Shown: positions 43,749-53,094 of the stretch, one piece after another
Numbering within the stretch: position 1 is the stretch's first letter
Layout of the letters: each line of letters begins with the position of its first letter
Assembly: GCA_963717445.1 (NCBI GenBank)
Contig: OY970334.1
Coordinates: 3,472,001 to 3,536,000 of the forward strand
Origin: JAGVPT01 sp963717445
GTDB lineage: Bacteria; Bacteroidota; Ignavibacteria; UBA10030; UBA8401
Reading direction: 5' to 3'
Length of the DNA stretch: 64,000 nucleotides
Made by a program: the position numbers and the translations under genes
The notes under the pieces: model-generated
What the model was told of the DNA's origin: nothing
The model's database searches: none
The model's input: the letters and a program-made list of their open reading frames with translations, nothing else

Positions 43749-44135
43749 TTATTGTGGAATTGGGCGTCCCATCTGATTGTAGATGCCTTCAATCAAATTT
43801 ATATTTTGCTTTGCCTCGTCGTTAGCAGGGTCGATCGTTGCCACCAGTCTGTACTGGCGCAACGCGGACGGATATTTTTCTTTTGGAGGCAACGTCGATT
43901 CGTACATGAGATAATTTGCATACTTCATGTGTGCGTCGATCCGAGCTTTTTTGACCGCTTCATCGTTGGGGCTCGAGTTGCTAAGATCATCGATCATTGC
44001 AATGCCCTTGTCGAAATCCTTGTCGGCAATCAGCTTCGTGGCTTCATCGATCTTTGCCGGGTCGGCCTTTTTCTCTCCGCAGCCTGCCGCGAAAATAAGC
44101 GAAAGCATAGTACATGCCAGCAACTTTTTTATCAT
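43749..44135 (-). CDS. Small lipoprotein with TPR-like helices
   Basis: 128 residues from the ATG at 44135; a longer frame from 44225 would put 30 residues ahead of the signal and is unlikely. Signal MIKKLLACTMLSLIFAAGCG with lipobox FAAGC. The mature part (LIADKDFDKGIAMIDDLSNS ... EKYPSALRQYRLVATIDPAN) looks like two tetratricopeptide-type helix pairs. Membrane-anchored periplasmic protein, function unknown. Divergent from the Bat operon. Confidence 0.8.
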   Translation of the reverse strand: MIKKLLACTMLSLIFAAGCGEKKADPAKIDEATKLIADKDFDKGIAMIDDLSNSSPNDEAVKKARIDAHMKYANYLMYESTLPPKEKYPSALRQYRLVATIDPANDEAKQNINLIEGIYNQMGRPIPQ

Positions 44136-44515
44136 AAAAAAGCCTTTAAATGATGGTGGTGATTCTTGTAATGGCAAGAAAAACTTACAAAATATTTTTA
44201 TTGAAACCAAATTTTTTTTGATCATGATATGATTTCCATCATGAGTTTTGCTGGCGCGACAAATCGCCGCTGAGGTCGATTCCCAAAAAGTCCTATAGAT
44301 ACGGCATTGAGTTGGTGCGTTCGTGTTAATTGAAATTATGAGACTTCAATTTTCCGGTACCGGGCTTTTTTGAGTTTGATGTAATTGCACTCTTTCTACT
44401 CGACAACTATTTTTCCTGCAAAATTTGGTTTTATGCGGAACATTCTTAAATTAGAGGCAGTCTAAGTACAAAGTTATCATACAATTACGCTTGTTTACTC
44501 ATGTTTGGAGGTTGA

Positions 44516-45505
44516 ATGGAGCACGATATTAAAGCGATCAACGAGAAAATCCAGCGAGAAAGTGCGTTTGTTGACCTGCTTACAATGGAAGTTGGGAAAG
44601 TCATCGTCGGACAGAAAAATATGGTGGAGCGATTGCTTATCGGCTTGCTCTCCAACGGACACATTCTTCTGGAGGGAGTCCCCGGCCTTGCGAAAACGAT
44701 GGCCGTAAAAACACTTGCAGGTGCAATCCAGGCAAAATTCCAGCGCATACAATTTACTCCTGATTTGCTCCCTGCCGATTTGGTGGGAACGCTTATCTAT
44801 AATCAAAAGGACTCAAAATTCCAGACGAAGAAGGGACCGATTTTCGCCAATTTTATTTTGGCTGATGAAATCAACCGCTCACCGGCGAAAGTACAAAGTG
44901 CGCTACTCGAGGCGATGCAGGAACGGCAGGTAACGATAGGAGAAGAGACGTTTAAGCTCGAAGAACCATTTCTTGTGTTGGCCACAGAAAACCCCATCGA
45001 GCAGGAGGGGACGTATCCGTTGCCGGAGGCGCAGGTTGACCGGTTCATGCTGAAGGTCAGGATCGATTATCCTTCGAAGGAAGAAGAGCTCCAGATCATG
45101 CGGCAGAACGTCAACGGGACTGAAATTCAGGTTAAACCTGTTGTGTCGACAAAGGATATTCTAAAAGCACGCGCGGTGATGGGAGAAATTTACATGGACG
45201 AAAAAATTGAGCGCTACATTCTTGAAATCGTGTTTGCGACGCGCAACCCTAAAGAGTACGGGTTACCGGGCATCGCCCAGTTGATCAGTTACGGAGCATC
45301 GCCCCGGGCAACCATCAATCTTGCGCTGGGAGCGAAGGCGTACGCGTTCATCAAACGCCGAGGCTATGTTATCCCCGAAGATGTACGCGCTGTCAGCCTT
45401 GATGTGCTGCGTCACCGCGTTGCCGTAACATACGAAGCGGAGGCGGAAGAGGTGACGCCGGAGAATATTGTGCAGGAGATTCTTAATAAGATCGAAGTAC
45501 CGTAA
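44516..45505 (+). CDS. MoxR-family AAA ATPase
   Basis: 329 residues. AAA_3 core with Walker A GVPGLAKT, Walker B FILADEINRS, sensor text LATENPIEQEGTYPLPEAQ and C-terminal lid. First gene of the aerotolerance cluster MoxR-DUF58-(DUF4381-like)-BatA-BatB-BatC-BatD-BatE. MoxR ATPases act as chaperones that mature or insert the von Willebrand A partner proteins; here BatA and BatB are the likely clients. The 290-base region upstream carries the operon promoter but no clear boxes. Confidence 0.95.
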   Translation: MEHDIKAINEKIQRESAFVDLLTMEVGKVIVGQKNMVERLLIGLLSNGHILLEGVPGLAKTMAVKTLAGAIQAKFQRIQFTPDLLPADLVGTLIYNQKDSKFQTKKGPIFANFILADEINRSPAKVQSALLEAMQERQVTIGEETFKLEEPFLVLATENPIEQEGTYPLPEAQVDRFMLKVRIDYPSKEEELQIMRQNVNGTEIQVKPVVSTKDILKARAVMGEIYMDEKIERYILEIVFATRNPKEYGLPGIAQLISYGASPRATINLALGAKAYAFIKRRGYVIPEDVRAVSLDVLRHRVAVTYEAEAEEVTPENIVQEILNKIEVP

Positions 45506-45589
45506 TCAATGATCAATGAACAATCAACGATGAGCAATTGTTGTATGAGCTTTTTTGTTGATTGTTCATTGTTGATTGCTAATTGAAAA
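45506..45589. repeat. Heptanucleotide array H3, with palindrome
   Basis: Left half: 7-base units TCAATGA, TCAATGA, ACAATCA and two more. Right half: TTGTTGA, TTGTTCA, TTGTTGA, TTGCTAA. The halves are complementary (CAATGAACAATCAAC against GTTGATTGTTCATTG), so the RNA can form a long stem between the MoxR and DUF58 genes. Confidence 0.85.
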
Positions 45590-46465
45590 ATGACAACGCA
45601 AGAGCTTCTCAAAAAAGTACGCCAGATTGAAATTAAAACCCGGGGATTGGTGAACCATGTCTTCTCCGGCGAGTACCATTCGGTGTTCAAAGGACGAGGC
45701 ATGGAATTCTCCGAAGTTCGTGAATACCAGTACGGAGACGATGTCAGGTCAATCGATTGGAACGTGTCGGCTCGGTTTAACCGTCCGTTCATCAAGATTT
45801 TTGAAGAAGAACGCGAGCTGACGGTGATGCTTCTCGTCGACTTGAGCCGTTCCGAAAACTTCGGCACTGCGCAGGCAATGAAGAATGAAATCGCAACAGA
45901 AATCTGCGCCGTCCTTGCATTTTCAGCGATTCGTAACAACGACAAAGTTGGGCTCATTCTCTTCACCGACACGATCGAAAAGTTTATTGCTCCGAAAAAA
46001 GGTAAAGCACACATCCTTCGCATCGTCCGCGACCTTCTCTCGTTTGAACCCAAAGGGGGCGGTACCGATATCGAAGGAGCGCTGCAATATTTGAGCTCCG
46101 TCATTAAGAAGCGTTCGATAACGTTTTTGATCTCCGATTTTATCGACCAGGGCTACGACGCGGCGCTCCGGATCGTCAGCAAGAAGCATGATGTCATCGC
46201 CGTTACGATGCAGGATCCCCGCGAGCGGGATATGCCGAGAATCGGACTGATGAAAATGAAAGACGCCGAATCCGGACGCGAACGCTGGGTCGACACCAGC
46301 AATATCCATATCCAGCAGGCGTTCCGCTACTACTGGCAACAGCACGATGAACGATTGAATAAGCTATTTCTATCGACAAAAGTCGATAGAATCGATATTC
46401 AGATCCAGAATCCGTATATCAAACCGCTGGTCGATTTTTTTAAACTGCGTGAGCAGCGGTTGTAA
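45590..46465 (+). CDS. DUF58 protein of the Bat operon
   Basis: 291 residues, no membrane segment. DUF58 core KGRGMEFSEVREYQYGDDVR, then a von Willebrand A-like fold with a metal site in LLVDLSRSENFG (Asp-x-Ser-x-Ser type). DUF58 proteins always travel with MoxR ATPases and are thought to be their partners. Starts after heptad array H3. Function in detail unknown. Confidence 0.92.
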   Translation: MTTQELLKKVRQIEIKTRGLVNHVFSGEYHSVFKGRGMEFSEVREYQYGDDVRSIDWNVSARFNRPFIKIFEEERELTVMLLVDLSRSENFGTAQAMKNEIATEICAVLAFSAIRNNDKVGLILFTDTIEKFIAPKKGKAHILRIVRDLLSFEPKGGGTDIEGALQYLSSVIKKRSITFLISDFIDQGYDAALRIVSKKHDVIAVTMQDPRERDMPRIGLMKMKDAESGRERWVDTSNIHIQQAFRYYWQQHDERLNKLFLSTKVDRIDIQIQNPYIKPLVDFFKLREQRL

Positions 46466-46494
46466 TAATTGTGAAGGGACTCAGTCGGGACGTA

Positions 46495-47457
46495 ATGAGA
46501 ATTCAGACGAAGAGTTTGTTGACGCATTTCAGCGCCGTTCTTCTCCTGTTTGCAGTTCACGCTTCGCTTACATTCAGCCAGGAAGTCTCGGTCTCGACGG
46601 CCGTCGACTCAACGCATATCACGATGGGCGACTGGCTGAACCTGACGGTGCAGGTGAAGCATGCCGATTCGGTGAACGTCGCATGGAGCGAGCTCAAGGA
46701 CACCCTCGGCGTTTTTGAGATCATTCGCCTTGATACCTTGCAGCCAAGTGAAGCCGGCGGTGTGGTCACGGAGGGAAGAAAGATCACGTTGTCGGCGTAT
46801 GATTCCGGATCGTTTGTCATTCCCCCGATTCTTATCGCATACCGGCAACCCGGCGACACCGCCGGACATTACCTCCAATCTGATCCGCTGACAATTCAAG
46901 TTTCTTCCGTTGAGGTTGATACTTCGAAAGCGATTAAAGATATCAAGCCGCCTCTCGGCGTTCCGCTAACATGGAAAGAAATCGCTTTGTACGCTGGAAT
47001 TATTCTTGCCCTCGGAGCGCTGCTCTACGGCGGATATTGGTATTATAGAAAAAAGAAGAAACAAGCCGGCGAAATTGTCGAAGTGGACGCGCCGAAAATT
47101 CCGCCGCATATCCAGGCGATGATTCGATTGAAGGAGCTGAAGGAAAAACGAGTGTGGGAACAGGGAGACGTGAAAGCGTTTTATTCGGAAGCCACGGAAA
47201 TTATCCGGCAGTATTTTGAGGGACGGTATGGAATTATGGCTCTTGAACTAACATCGGACGAAGTCTTTGCCCAGCTCCGCCGGTTTACCTTGGAGAAGGA
47301 TGTCACAAAGCTGATTGAAACGTTCTTCATCGATGCAGACCTCGTGAAGTTTGCAAAATATACGCCCGTTCCCTCCGAGAACGAGGCTGTTATTCCACAG
47401 GCACTTGATATTGTCGAACGCACGAAGCCGAAAGAAGAGGTGCCTCAGCATGTTTGA
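46495..47457 (+). CDS. Membrane protein with DUF4381-like domain, Bat operon
   Basis: About 320 residues from ATG 46495; GTG 46471 is an alternative with no better site. Signal peptide (SLLTHFSAVLLLFAVHASLT), a periplasmic BatD-like beta domain (about 30-150), one membrane segment (about 163-185, IALYAGIILALGALLYGGYW) and a cytoplasmic helical tail (AFYSEATEIIRQYFEGRYGI). This layout is that of the DUF4381/BatD-related partner found between DUF58 and BatA. The stop overlaps the BatA start by eight bases. Confidence 0.8.
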   Translation: MRIQTKSLLTHFSAVLLLFAVHASLTFSQEVSVSTAVDSTHITMGDWLNLTVQVKHADSVNVAWSELKDTLGVFEIIRLDTLQPSEAGGVVTEGRKITLSAYDSGSFVIPPILIAYRQPGDTAGHYLQSDPLTIQVSSVEVDTSKAIKDIKPPLGVPLTWKEIALYAGIILALGALLYGGYWYYRKKKKQAGEIVEVDAPKIPPHIQAMIRLKELKEKRVWEQGDVKAFYSEATEIIRQYFEGRYGIMALELTSDEVFAQLRRFTLEKDVTKLIETFFIDADLVKFAKYTPVPSENEAVIPQALDIVERTKPKEEVPQHV

Positions 47458-48442
47458 CGTTACGTTTGCGAACAAAAGCTTCCTCTTCCTGCTGTTGCTG
47501 ATTCCGGCGCTGTCGGCGTGGTATTACTTCCGGCAGAAAAATCGCGAGAGCGACGTGCGTTTCTCAAGCCTTGTCCCTTTTTCCGAAATCTCCTCCACGC
47601 GAAAAGAGCGCGCCCGTCATCTGCCATTCATGCTTCGCATGGCCGCCCTCGCGCTTTTGATTTTTGCTCTCGCCCGGCCGCAGTCAACGTCGCACGGAGA
47701 AAATGTCTACAGTGAAGGGATCGATATTGTTCTTGCGCTCGACATTTCAGGCAGCATGCTGGCGGAAGATTTTCAACCGAACCGCATCGAAGCTGCAAAG
47801 AATGTTGCGGAGAAGTTTATCGCCGGCCGAACCAACGACCGCATTGGACTCGTCATTTTTTCTTCGGAAAGCTTCACGCAATGTCCACTCACCCTCGATT
47901 ACGCTGTTTTGGAAAATCTTCTCAAGCCGGTCAAACCCGGTATGATTCAAGACGGCACTGCCATCGGACTTGGGATTGCGAACGCCGTGAACCGCTTGAA
48001 AGACAGCAAAGCAAAAAGTAAAGTTATCATTCTGCTCACCGACGGTGTGAACAACATGGGTGAAATCGACCCGATCACGGCGGCACAAATCGCCGCATCG
48101 TACGGGATACGCATCTACACCATAGGCTTGGGGACAGTCGGTGAAGCGCCATACCCCGCCCAAACGCCGTTCGGAGTCCGTTACCAAATGATACCTGTCG
48201 ACCTGGATGAGAATGCCCTTACGAAAATTGCGGAATTGACGGACGGAAAATATTTCCGCGCCACCGATAATACGACGCTGGATAAAATCTACAAAGAAAT
48301 TGATCGGCTTGAAAAAACGCGCATTGAAGTTCGTTCCTACAGACGATTTGCCGAATTGTTTTACCCCTACGCCGGACTTGCGTTGTTTCTGTTGATGGTC
48401 GATGTAGGGATATCGAATACATGGTTAAGGAAACTGCCTTAA
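47450..48442 (+). CDS. batA: BatA, von Willebrand A membrane protein
   Basis: 330 residues from ATG 47450, inside the end of the previous gene; a longer frame from 47351 is not needed. N-terminal membrane segments (FLFLLLLIPALSAWYYF; LRMAALALLIFALA), VWA domain with an intact metal site DISGS (Asp98, Ser100, Ser102) and ILLTDGVNN, then a C-terminal membrane anchor. Bat proteins were named for aerotolerance in Bacteroides; the biochemical role is still open. Confidence 0.93.
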   Translation: MFDVTFANKSFLFLLLLIPALSAWYYFRQKNRESDVRFSSLVPFSEISSTRKERARHLPFMLRMAALALLIFALARPQSTSHGENVYSEGIDIVLALDISGSMLAEDFQPNRIEAAKNVAEKFIAGRTNDRIGLVIFSSESFTQCPLTLDYAVLENLLKPVKPGMIQDGTAIGLGIANAVNRLKDSKAKSKVIILLTDGVNNMGEIDPITAAQIAASYGIRIYTIGLGTVGEAPYPAQTPFGVRYQMIPVDLDENALTKIAELTDGKYFRATDNTTLDKIYKEIDRLEKTRIEVRSYRRFAELFYPYAGLALFLLMVDVGISNTWLRKLP

Positions 48443-48484
48443 CAATGGTTACTGAATAATGTTTGAGAATCTCAAACGCTCCAG

Positions 48485-48579
48485 ATTCCGGACTCCGGAC
48501 TAAGGACTCCGGACTAAGGACTAAGAACTAAGAACTACGGACTAAACACTACGAACTAATCACTCCGCACTAAACACTT
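48485..48579. repeat. Heptanucleotide array H4
   Basis: Thirteen units in strict 7-base register, all beginning AC or AT (ACTCCGG, ACTAAGG, ACTAAGA, ACTAAAC and so on), running right up to the batB start codon. Confidence 0.92.
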
Positions 48580-49632
48580 ATGGTACGTTTTGCACATCTT
48601 GAATATTTGTATTGGCTTGCTCTCGTTCCCATCACCGTTGCACTCTTCTGGTTTGTCGGAAGGAAACGGAGGGAAGCGAAGGGAAAATTTTCTTCGTCCG
48701 GGATGTTTGAGCGACTCGCCGGAGAATCGAGCCGGGCAAAACGAGCAGTAAAATCGCTCCTTCTCCTTGCCGCCATTACATTCATTATCGTCGGGCTCGC
48801 GAACCCGCAGGTTGGTATACGCCAGGAGGAAGTGAAACAGGAAGGGGTTGATATTTTTATTGCGCTCAATGTTTCGCTTTCAATGAAGGCGGAAGATGTC
48901 AAGCCGAACCGCCTCGCGAAAGCGAAATATGAAATCAGCAACCTCATCAACCGGCTCGGCGGCGACCGTATCGGATTGATTGTTTTTTCCGGTGAAAGCT
49001 ATGTGCAATTCCCGTTGACGACAGATTACAGCGCAGCCGATATGTTTTTGGATGCCGTCGACGTTGAGTCGGTACCGACGCCCGGGACTGCGATCGGGTC
49101 TGCGGTGAAACAAGCGATGAATTCCTTTAATTGGAACGCACCGACTAAAAAAGTTCTTATTATTATCACGGACGGTGAAAATAACGAAGGCGATGCCATT
49201 GCGCAGGCTGAAGAAGCAGGCAAGAAAGGCGTTCTCATCTATACCATCGGCATGGGTTCGCCGGACGGGGCTCCGATTCCGATCTATGACGCAAACGGAA
49301 AGCAGGTCGATTTCAAGAGGGATCGTGCAGGTAATGTTGTCTTGACGAAGCTGGACGAAGCGACACTTGAAAAAATTGCAACACTCGGAAACGGAAAATA
49401 TTTTCGCGGATCGAACAGCCAGGATGAATTAGATGCAATCTACAAAGAAGTTAATGCTTTGCAGAAAAGTGAGTTCGGAACAAAACAATTCACTGATTTT
49501 GATGACCAATTTCAGTATTTTATAGCAATCGCGCTCATATTATTGGTCATTGAAGTGTTTTTGTCCGACAAGAAAATTGCATGGCTGGAGAAGATTAATC
49601 CATTTAAAGATCTTGCTGTCGATAATAAATAG
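48580..49632 (+). CDS. batB: BatB, von Willebrand A membrane protein with altered metal site
   Basis: 350 residues, same plan as BatA: N-terminal membrane segments (about 9-27 and 58-75), VWA domain (about 90-290) and C-terminal membrane segment (about 312-332). The metal-site motif reads NVSLS (Asn97, Ser99, Ser101) where BatA and most relatives have Asp first; the later Thr (PTPGTAIGS) and Asp (IITDGENN) are kept. Metal binding may be weakened. Separated from batA by the heptad array H4. Confidence 0.93.
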   Translation: MVRFAHLEYLYWLALVPITVALFWFVGRKRREAKGKFSSSGMFERLAGESSRAKRAVKSLLLLAAITFIIVGLANPQVGIRQEEVKQEGVDIFIALNVSLSMKAEDVKPNRLAKAKYEISNLINRLGGDRIGLIVFSGESYVQFPLTTDYSAADMFLDAVDVESVPTPGTAIGSAVKQAMNSFNWNAPTKKVLIIITDGENNEGDAIAQAEEAGKKGVLIYTIGMGSPDGAPIPIYDANGKQVDFKRDRAGNVVLTKLDEATLEKIATLGNGKYFRGSNSQDELDAIYKEVNALQKSEFGTKQFTDFDDQFQYFIAIALILLVIEVFLSDKKIAWLEKINPFKDLAVDNK

Positions 49633-49635
49633 CAG

Positions 49636-49733
49636 GCAATAAGCAATGCACAATGATCAATTAACTCAGAACCCGGGACTCAGAACTCAGGACTTAGAAC
49701 TCAGGACTCAGAACTTAGAACTCAGGATTAAAT
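49636..49733. repeat. Heptanucleotide array H5
   Basis: Fourteen 7-base units between batB and batC. The first four follow a CAAT pattern (GCAATAA, ACAATGA); the rest follow ACTCAGA/ACTCAGG/ACTTAGA. Register is never broken. Confidence 0.92.
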
Positions 49734-49743
49734 AATAAAAGTA

Positions 49744-50478
49744 ATGAATTTCTTTAACGTACGTAGAGTATTTTTCATGGCAGCCTGTATGAGTTCGCTT
49801 GCCGCAGCTCAAACTGTCCGATCGCACATCAGCGATGGCAATGCGTTGTATGGAGATCAAAAATTCGCCGATGCCGAAGTTGAATACAGGAAATCGTTAG
49901 ATAAAGACAACCAACTGATGCAGGGATACTTTGACCTCGGAGACGCTTTGTACAAGCAGCAACGGTACGATGAAGCTGTTCAGAATTACCAAAATGCTTT
50001 GACAAAGACGAACGTCCCAAAGGTTCAAGCCCAGCTCCACCACAATATTGGCAATGCTTATCTTGAACGGAAAAATTATCAAGAGAGCATCGATGAATAC
50101 AAGCGCTCCTTAAAGCTTAATCCCCACGACAAAGAAACGAAATACAATCTTGCTTATGCGGAGAAAATGCTGAGACAGCAACAACAGCAAAAACAACAGC
50201 AGAACAAGCAAAACAAAAACGATAAGAATCAACAGAAGGATCAGCAGAAAAAACCGCAGGATAACAATAAACAAGATCAGCAAAAGCAGAATCAACAGCA
50301 GAAACAGGATCAGCAAAAACAACAACAGCAACAGGATCAACAAAAGCAGCAACAAAAACAAATGTCGCGGGCGGAAGCTGAGCGGATCCTCGATGCCCTG
50401 AAAAATGACGAAAAGAATGTTCAGAAACAACTTCACAAAAAAACGGTCGTAAGAGGTACAGTCGAAAAAGATTGGTAG
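49744..50478 (+). CDS. batC: BatC, TPR protein with Gln/Lys-rich tail
   Basis: 244 residues. Signal peptide (about 1-22), three tetratricopeptide repeats (about 27-140; DGNALYGDQKFADAEVEYRK, LGDALYKQQRYDEAVQNYQN, IGNAYLERKNYQESIDEYKR), then about 65 residues almost only Gln, Lys, Asn and Asp (145-207), and a short conserved C-terminus (SRAEAERILDALKNDEKNVQ). The tail is low complexity and its gene segment is a CAG/CAA/AAA run, likely variable between strains. A scaffold in the Bat complex is plausible. Confidence 0.92.
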   Translation: MNFFNVRRVFFMAACMSSLAAAQTVRSHISDGNALYGDQKFADAEVEYRKSLDKDNQLMQGYFDLGDALYKQQRYDEAVQNYQNALTKTNVPKVQAQLHHNIGNAYLERKNYQESIDEYKRSLKLNPHDKETKYNLAYAEKMLRQQQQQKQQQNKQNKNDKNQQKDQQKKPQDNNKQDQQKQNQQQKQDQQKQQQQQDQQKQQQKQMSRAEAERILDALKNDEKNVQKQLHKKTVVRGTVEKDW

Positions 50479-50483
50479 TCGGC

Positions 50484-50518
50484 AAGTGAAAAACGAAAAG
50501 TTAAAAATGAAAAGTCAT
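50484..50518. repeat. Heptanucleotide array H6 over the batD start
   Basis: Five 7-base units (AAGTGAA, AAACGAA, AAGTTAA, AAATGAA, AAGTCAT) begin just after the batC stop. The fourth contains the batD ATG. Same consensus family as H1, 42 kb away. Confidence 0.8.
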
Positions 50519-52339
50519 TTGGCGGCGATAGGGCTTATGCTCTTGACCCTTCCTCTAGCGCTCTTCCCTCAGGATGTTTCGTTCACTGCGACAATTGATA
50601 AGAACACCGTTGCCGTCGACGAGCAGTTTACGTTGGAATTGACGCTGAACGGTGGCGGCATGGGGGGCGGGAAAAATCTTCAGTTGCCCGACCTGAGCAA
50701 GTTTATGATTCTCTCCGGACCAAATCAATCTTCAAGCGTGCAAATTGTCAACGCCTCTGTTTCTTCTTCGGTGACGTACAGCTACATACTGCAACCCCGC
50801 GAGGCCGGGAAGTTTACCATCGGTCCTGCGACCATCGAGGCCGGCGGAAAACAGTACACCTCGCAGTCGATTGAGATCACCGTGGTGAAAGGTTCGGCGA
50901 AGCCGAAGCAGTCAGCGGCATCGGCGCAGACCACCGACGCGAATGTTCAAGTGGGGGACAATCTTTTTCTTCGTGCGACCGTGGACCGTTCGCGCGTCTA
51001 CCTTGGAGAGCAGGTCACGGTGACGTTTAAGGTTTACACGCGCGTTAGAATTACAAACTATACGATTGACAAACTTCCCTCGATGACAGGTTTTTGGGGG
51101 GAAGAACTCGCCGTTCCACAGCAAGTTTCTTTGGCCACGGAAGTGGTCAACGGGAAACAGTACCAGGCCGGATTGCTGAAGAAAGTCGCACTTTTCCCCA
51201 CCCAGCCCGGTACGCTTGAAATCAACCCGTTGGAGATTGTTTGCCAGGTGCAAATGCAGAACCGGAAACGTTCGAACGACTTCTTCGACCAGTTTTTTAA
51301 CGACCCGTTCTTCAACAATATGTCAACGTCGAACGTCAGTATTAAAAGCGCGCCTATAAAAATTACCGTGCTTCCTCTGCCGAAGGCCGACGTGCCGGCG
51401 TCCTTTAAAGGCGCCGTCGGTAAATTTAATTTGAACGCAAGCGTCAGCAGCACTACAGTAAAAACAAATGAGCCGTTGTCGCTGAAAGCGACCATCGGGG
51501 GTTCCGGCAATATTAAGATATTGGAAGCGCCGAACATCGAGATTTCTAACGATTTCGAAAAATACGACCCGAAGGTAAGCGAGAACATCGACAGGAATGG
51601 TCCCGTTGTGAACGGCTCGAAGACGTTCGAATGGCTGCTCGTACCCAGGTACCCCGGGCAAAAGAAAATCCCGCCCATGGAGTTTTCATATTTCGATCCC
51701 TCGAAGGGTAAATACGTCGCGCTCAAATCCGGTGCCATTGACTTGACGGTCGAAAAAGGAAGCGCCGAAGCGCCACAGCTTGTCTCCGGTATATCAAAGG
51801 AGGATGTGAAACTGTTAAACCAGGATATTCGGTTCATTAAAACAAACGTCGGCTCCTTCCACAAAAAAGGGAGCGACGCCATCCCGCTTTCTACGCTCGC
51901 GATTATTACGGTACTTCCCCTGCTTGCTTTTGTCGGGCTTGCCGCATACCGTCAGAAGACGTTAAAGGAGTTGTCGGACGTTGCATCGTTCCGGTCACGC
52001 AAGGCGATGAAGATCGCGTCAAAGAGATTGAAAGATGCAAAGGTATTGCTGGGTTTGGACAATGCCGAGGCGTTTTACGCGGAAATATCTCGAGCCCTCT
52101 GGGCATATGTTTCGGATAAGCTTGCCATTGACAGGGCGGAGCTTTCCATCGATAATGTCATGAAACAATTGGAAGGGAAGCCGATCTCGCAGGACGTCGT
52201 TGCACGTTTGAAGGAATGTCTCGAGGCATGCGAGTTCGCCCGGTTTGCTCCGGCAAGCTCCCGGCAGGAAGAAAAGAGCAAGATTTATGAAATGGCAAGC
52301 GGCGTTATTATTTCGACGGAGAAGGAGCTGAACAAGTGA
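50507..52339 (+). CDS. batD: BatD, oxygen tolerance membrane protein
   Basis: 610 residues from ATG 50507; a GTG seven codons earlier lies in heptad repeat text and is less likely. Signal peptide (HLAAIGLMLLTLPLALFP), then three or four Ig-like BatD domains (about 22-440; QVSFTATIDKNTVAVDEQF, LFLRATVDRSRVYLGEQVTV), a membrane segment at about 462-482 and a cytoplasmic helical tail (about 490-605). Its stop overlaps the batE start by four bases. Confidence 0.92.
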   Translation: MKSHLAAIGLMLLTLPLALFPQDVSFTATIDKNTVAVDEQFTLELTLNGGGMGGGKNLQLPDLSKFMILSGPNQSSSVQIVNASVSSSVTYSYILQPREAGKFTIGPATIEAGGKQYTSQSIEITVVKGSAKPKQSAASAQTTDANVQVGDNLFLRATVDRSRVYLGEQVTVTFKVYTRVRITNYTIDKLPSMTGFWGEELAVPQQVSLATEVVNGKQYQAGLLKKVALFPTQPGTLEINPLEIVCQVQMQNRKRSNDFFDQFFNDPFFNNMSTSNVSIKSAPIKITVLPLPKADVPASFKGAVGKFNLNASVSSTTVKTNEPLSLKATIGGSGNIKILEAPNIEISNDFEKYDPKVSENIDRNGPVVNGSKTFEWLLVPRYPGQKKIPPMEFSYFDPSKGKYVALKSGAIDLTVEKGSAEAPQLVSGISKEDVKLLNQDIRFIKTNVGSFHKKGSDAIPLSTLAIITVLPLLAFVGLAAYRQKTLKELSDVASFRSRKAMKIASKRLKDAKVLLGLDNAEAFYAEISRALWAYVSDKLAIDRAELSIDNVMKQLEGKPISQDVVARLKECLEACEFARFAPASSRQEEKSKIYEMASGVIISTEKELNK

Positions 52340-53094
52340 AACGGCTATTAAGCGTCTTGCTGCTTACCCTTGTCTTCACGGGGATTTCTTATCCTGAAGA
52401 GGCGACTCAAACTTTTGAGCAGGGGAACCAACTTTATCTTCAAGCCAAATATCCGGAAGCAATCGCACAGTACGAAAAAATTTTGCAGAGCGGGTTCGAA
52501 AGCGGCGAGCTGTACTTCAATTTGGGAAACGCGTACTATAAAAACGGGAACATCCCAAAAGCGATTCTGAATTACGAGCGCGCGAAGCAATTTCTCCCCC
52601 GTGATGATGACGTGCAGTTTAACCTTCAGCTTGCCAACCTTCAAGTCGTCGATAAGATTGATGCCGTGCCGAGGCTATTTATTTACCGCTGGATCGATAC
52701 GATGCTCAGCCTGTTTTCGCTCTCAACGATGGGTTGGATTGTGTACTCTTTCTTCATTCTTACCCTTGCAGCGTTTGCATTTTTTCTTTACGCGCGAACA
52801 TACGCTCAGAAAAGGATATCACTGTTCGGGGGGCTTGTTTTTTCGGCAGCGCTGGTATTGACAATGATAGGGTACGGCGTGCAATCGTACAAAGAATCGA
52901 ATACTGAATTCGCGATCGTCATGAGCGACGTTGCAAATATCAAATCTGCACCGGATAGCAAGGGAAATGACCTTTTTGTACTTCACAAAGGCTTACGCGT
53001 GCAGGTATTGGACAGCGTGAATCATTGGCGTAAAATCCGCCTTGCCGACGGGAAAATCGGCTGGATTCCCGAAGATGAATGTGAAAGTATTTGA
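52336..53094 (+). CDS. batE: BatE, TPR and SH3-like membrane protein
   Basis: 252 residues from GTG 52336. Signal peptide, two tetratricopeptide repeats (about 27-95; FEQGNQLYLQAKYPEAIAQY, LGNAYYKNGNIPKAILNYER), two membrane segments (about 127-150 and 158-180) and a C-terminal SH3b-like domain (about 195-250; VANIKSAPDSKGNDLFVLHK). Last gene of the Bat operon, coupled to batD by overlap. Confidence 0.9.
   Translation: MKRLLSVLLLTLVFTGISYPEEATQTFEQGNQLYLQAKYPEAIAQYEKILQSGFESGELYFNLGNAYYKNGNIPKAILNYERAKQFLPRDDDVQFNLQLANLQVVDKIDAVPRLFIYRWIDTMLSLFSLSTMGWIVYSFFILTLAAFAFFLYARTYAQKRISLFGGLVFSAALVLTMIGYGVQSYKESNTEFAIVMSDVANIKSAPDSKGNDLFVLHKGLRVQVLDSVNHWRKIRLADGKIGWIPEDECESI

Noticed and set aside
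50110..50485. Leu- or Val-rich minus-strand frames
   Set aside because: Complement of the Gln/Lys-rich tail of batC; hydrophobic look is a by-product of CAG/CAA codons.
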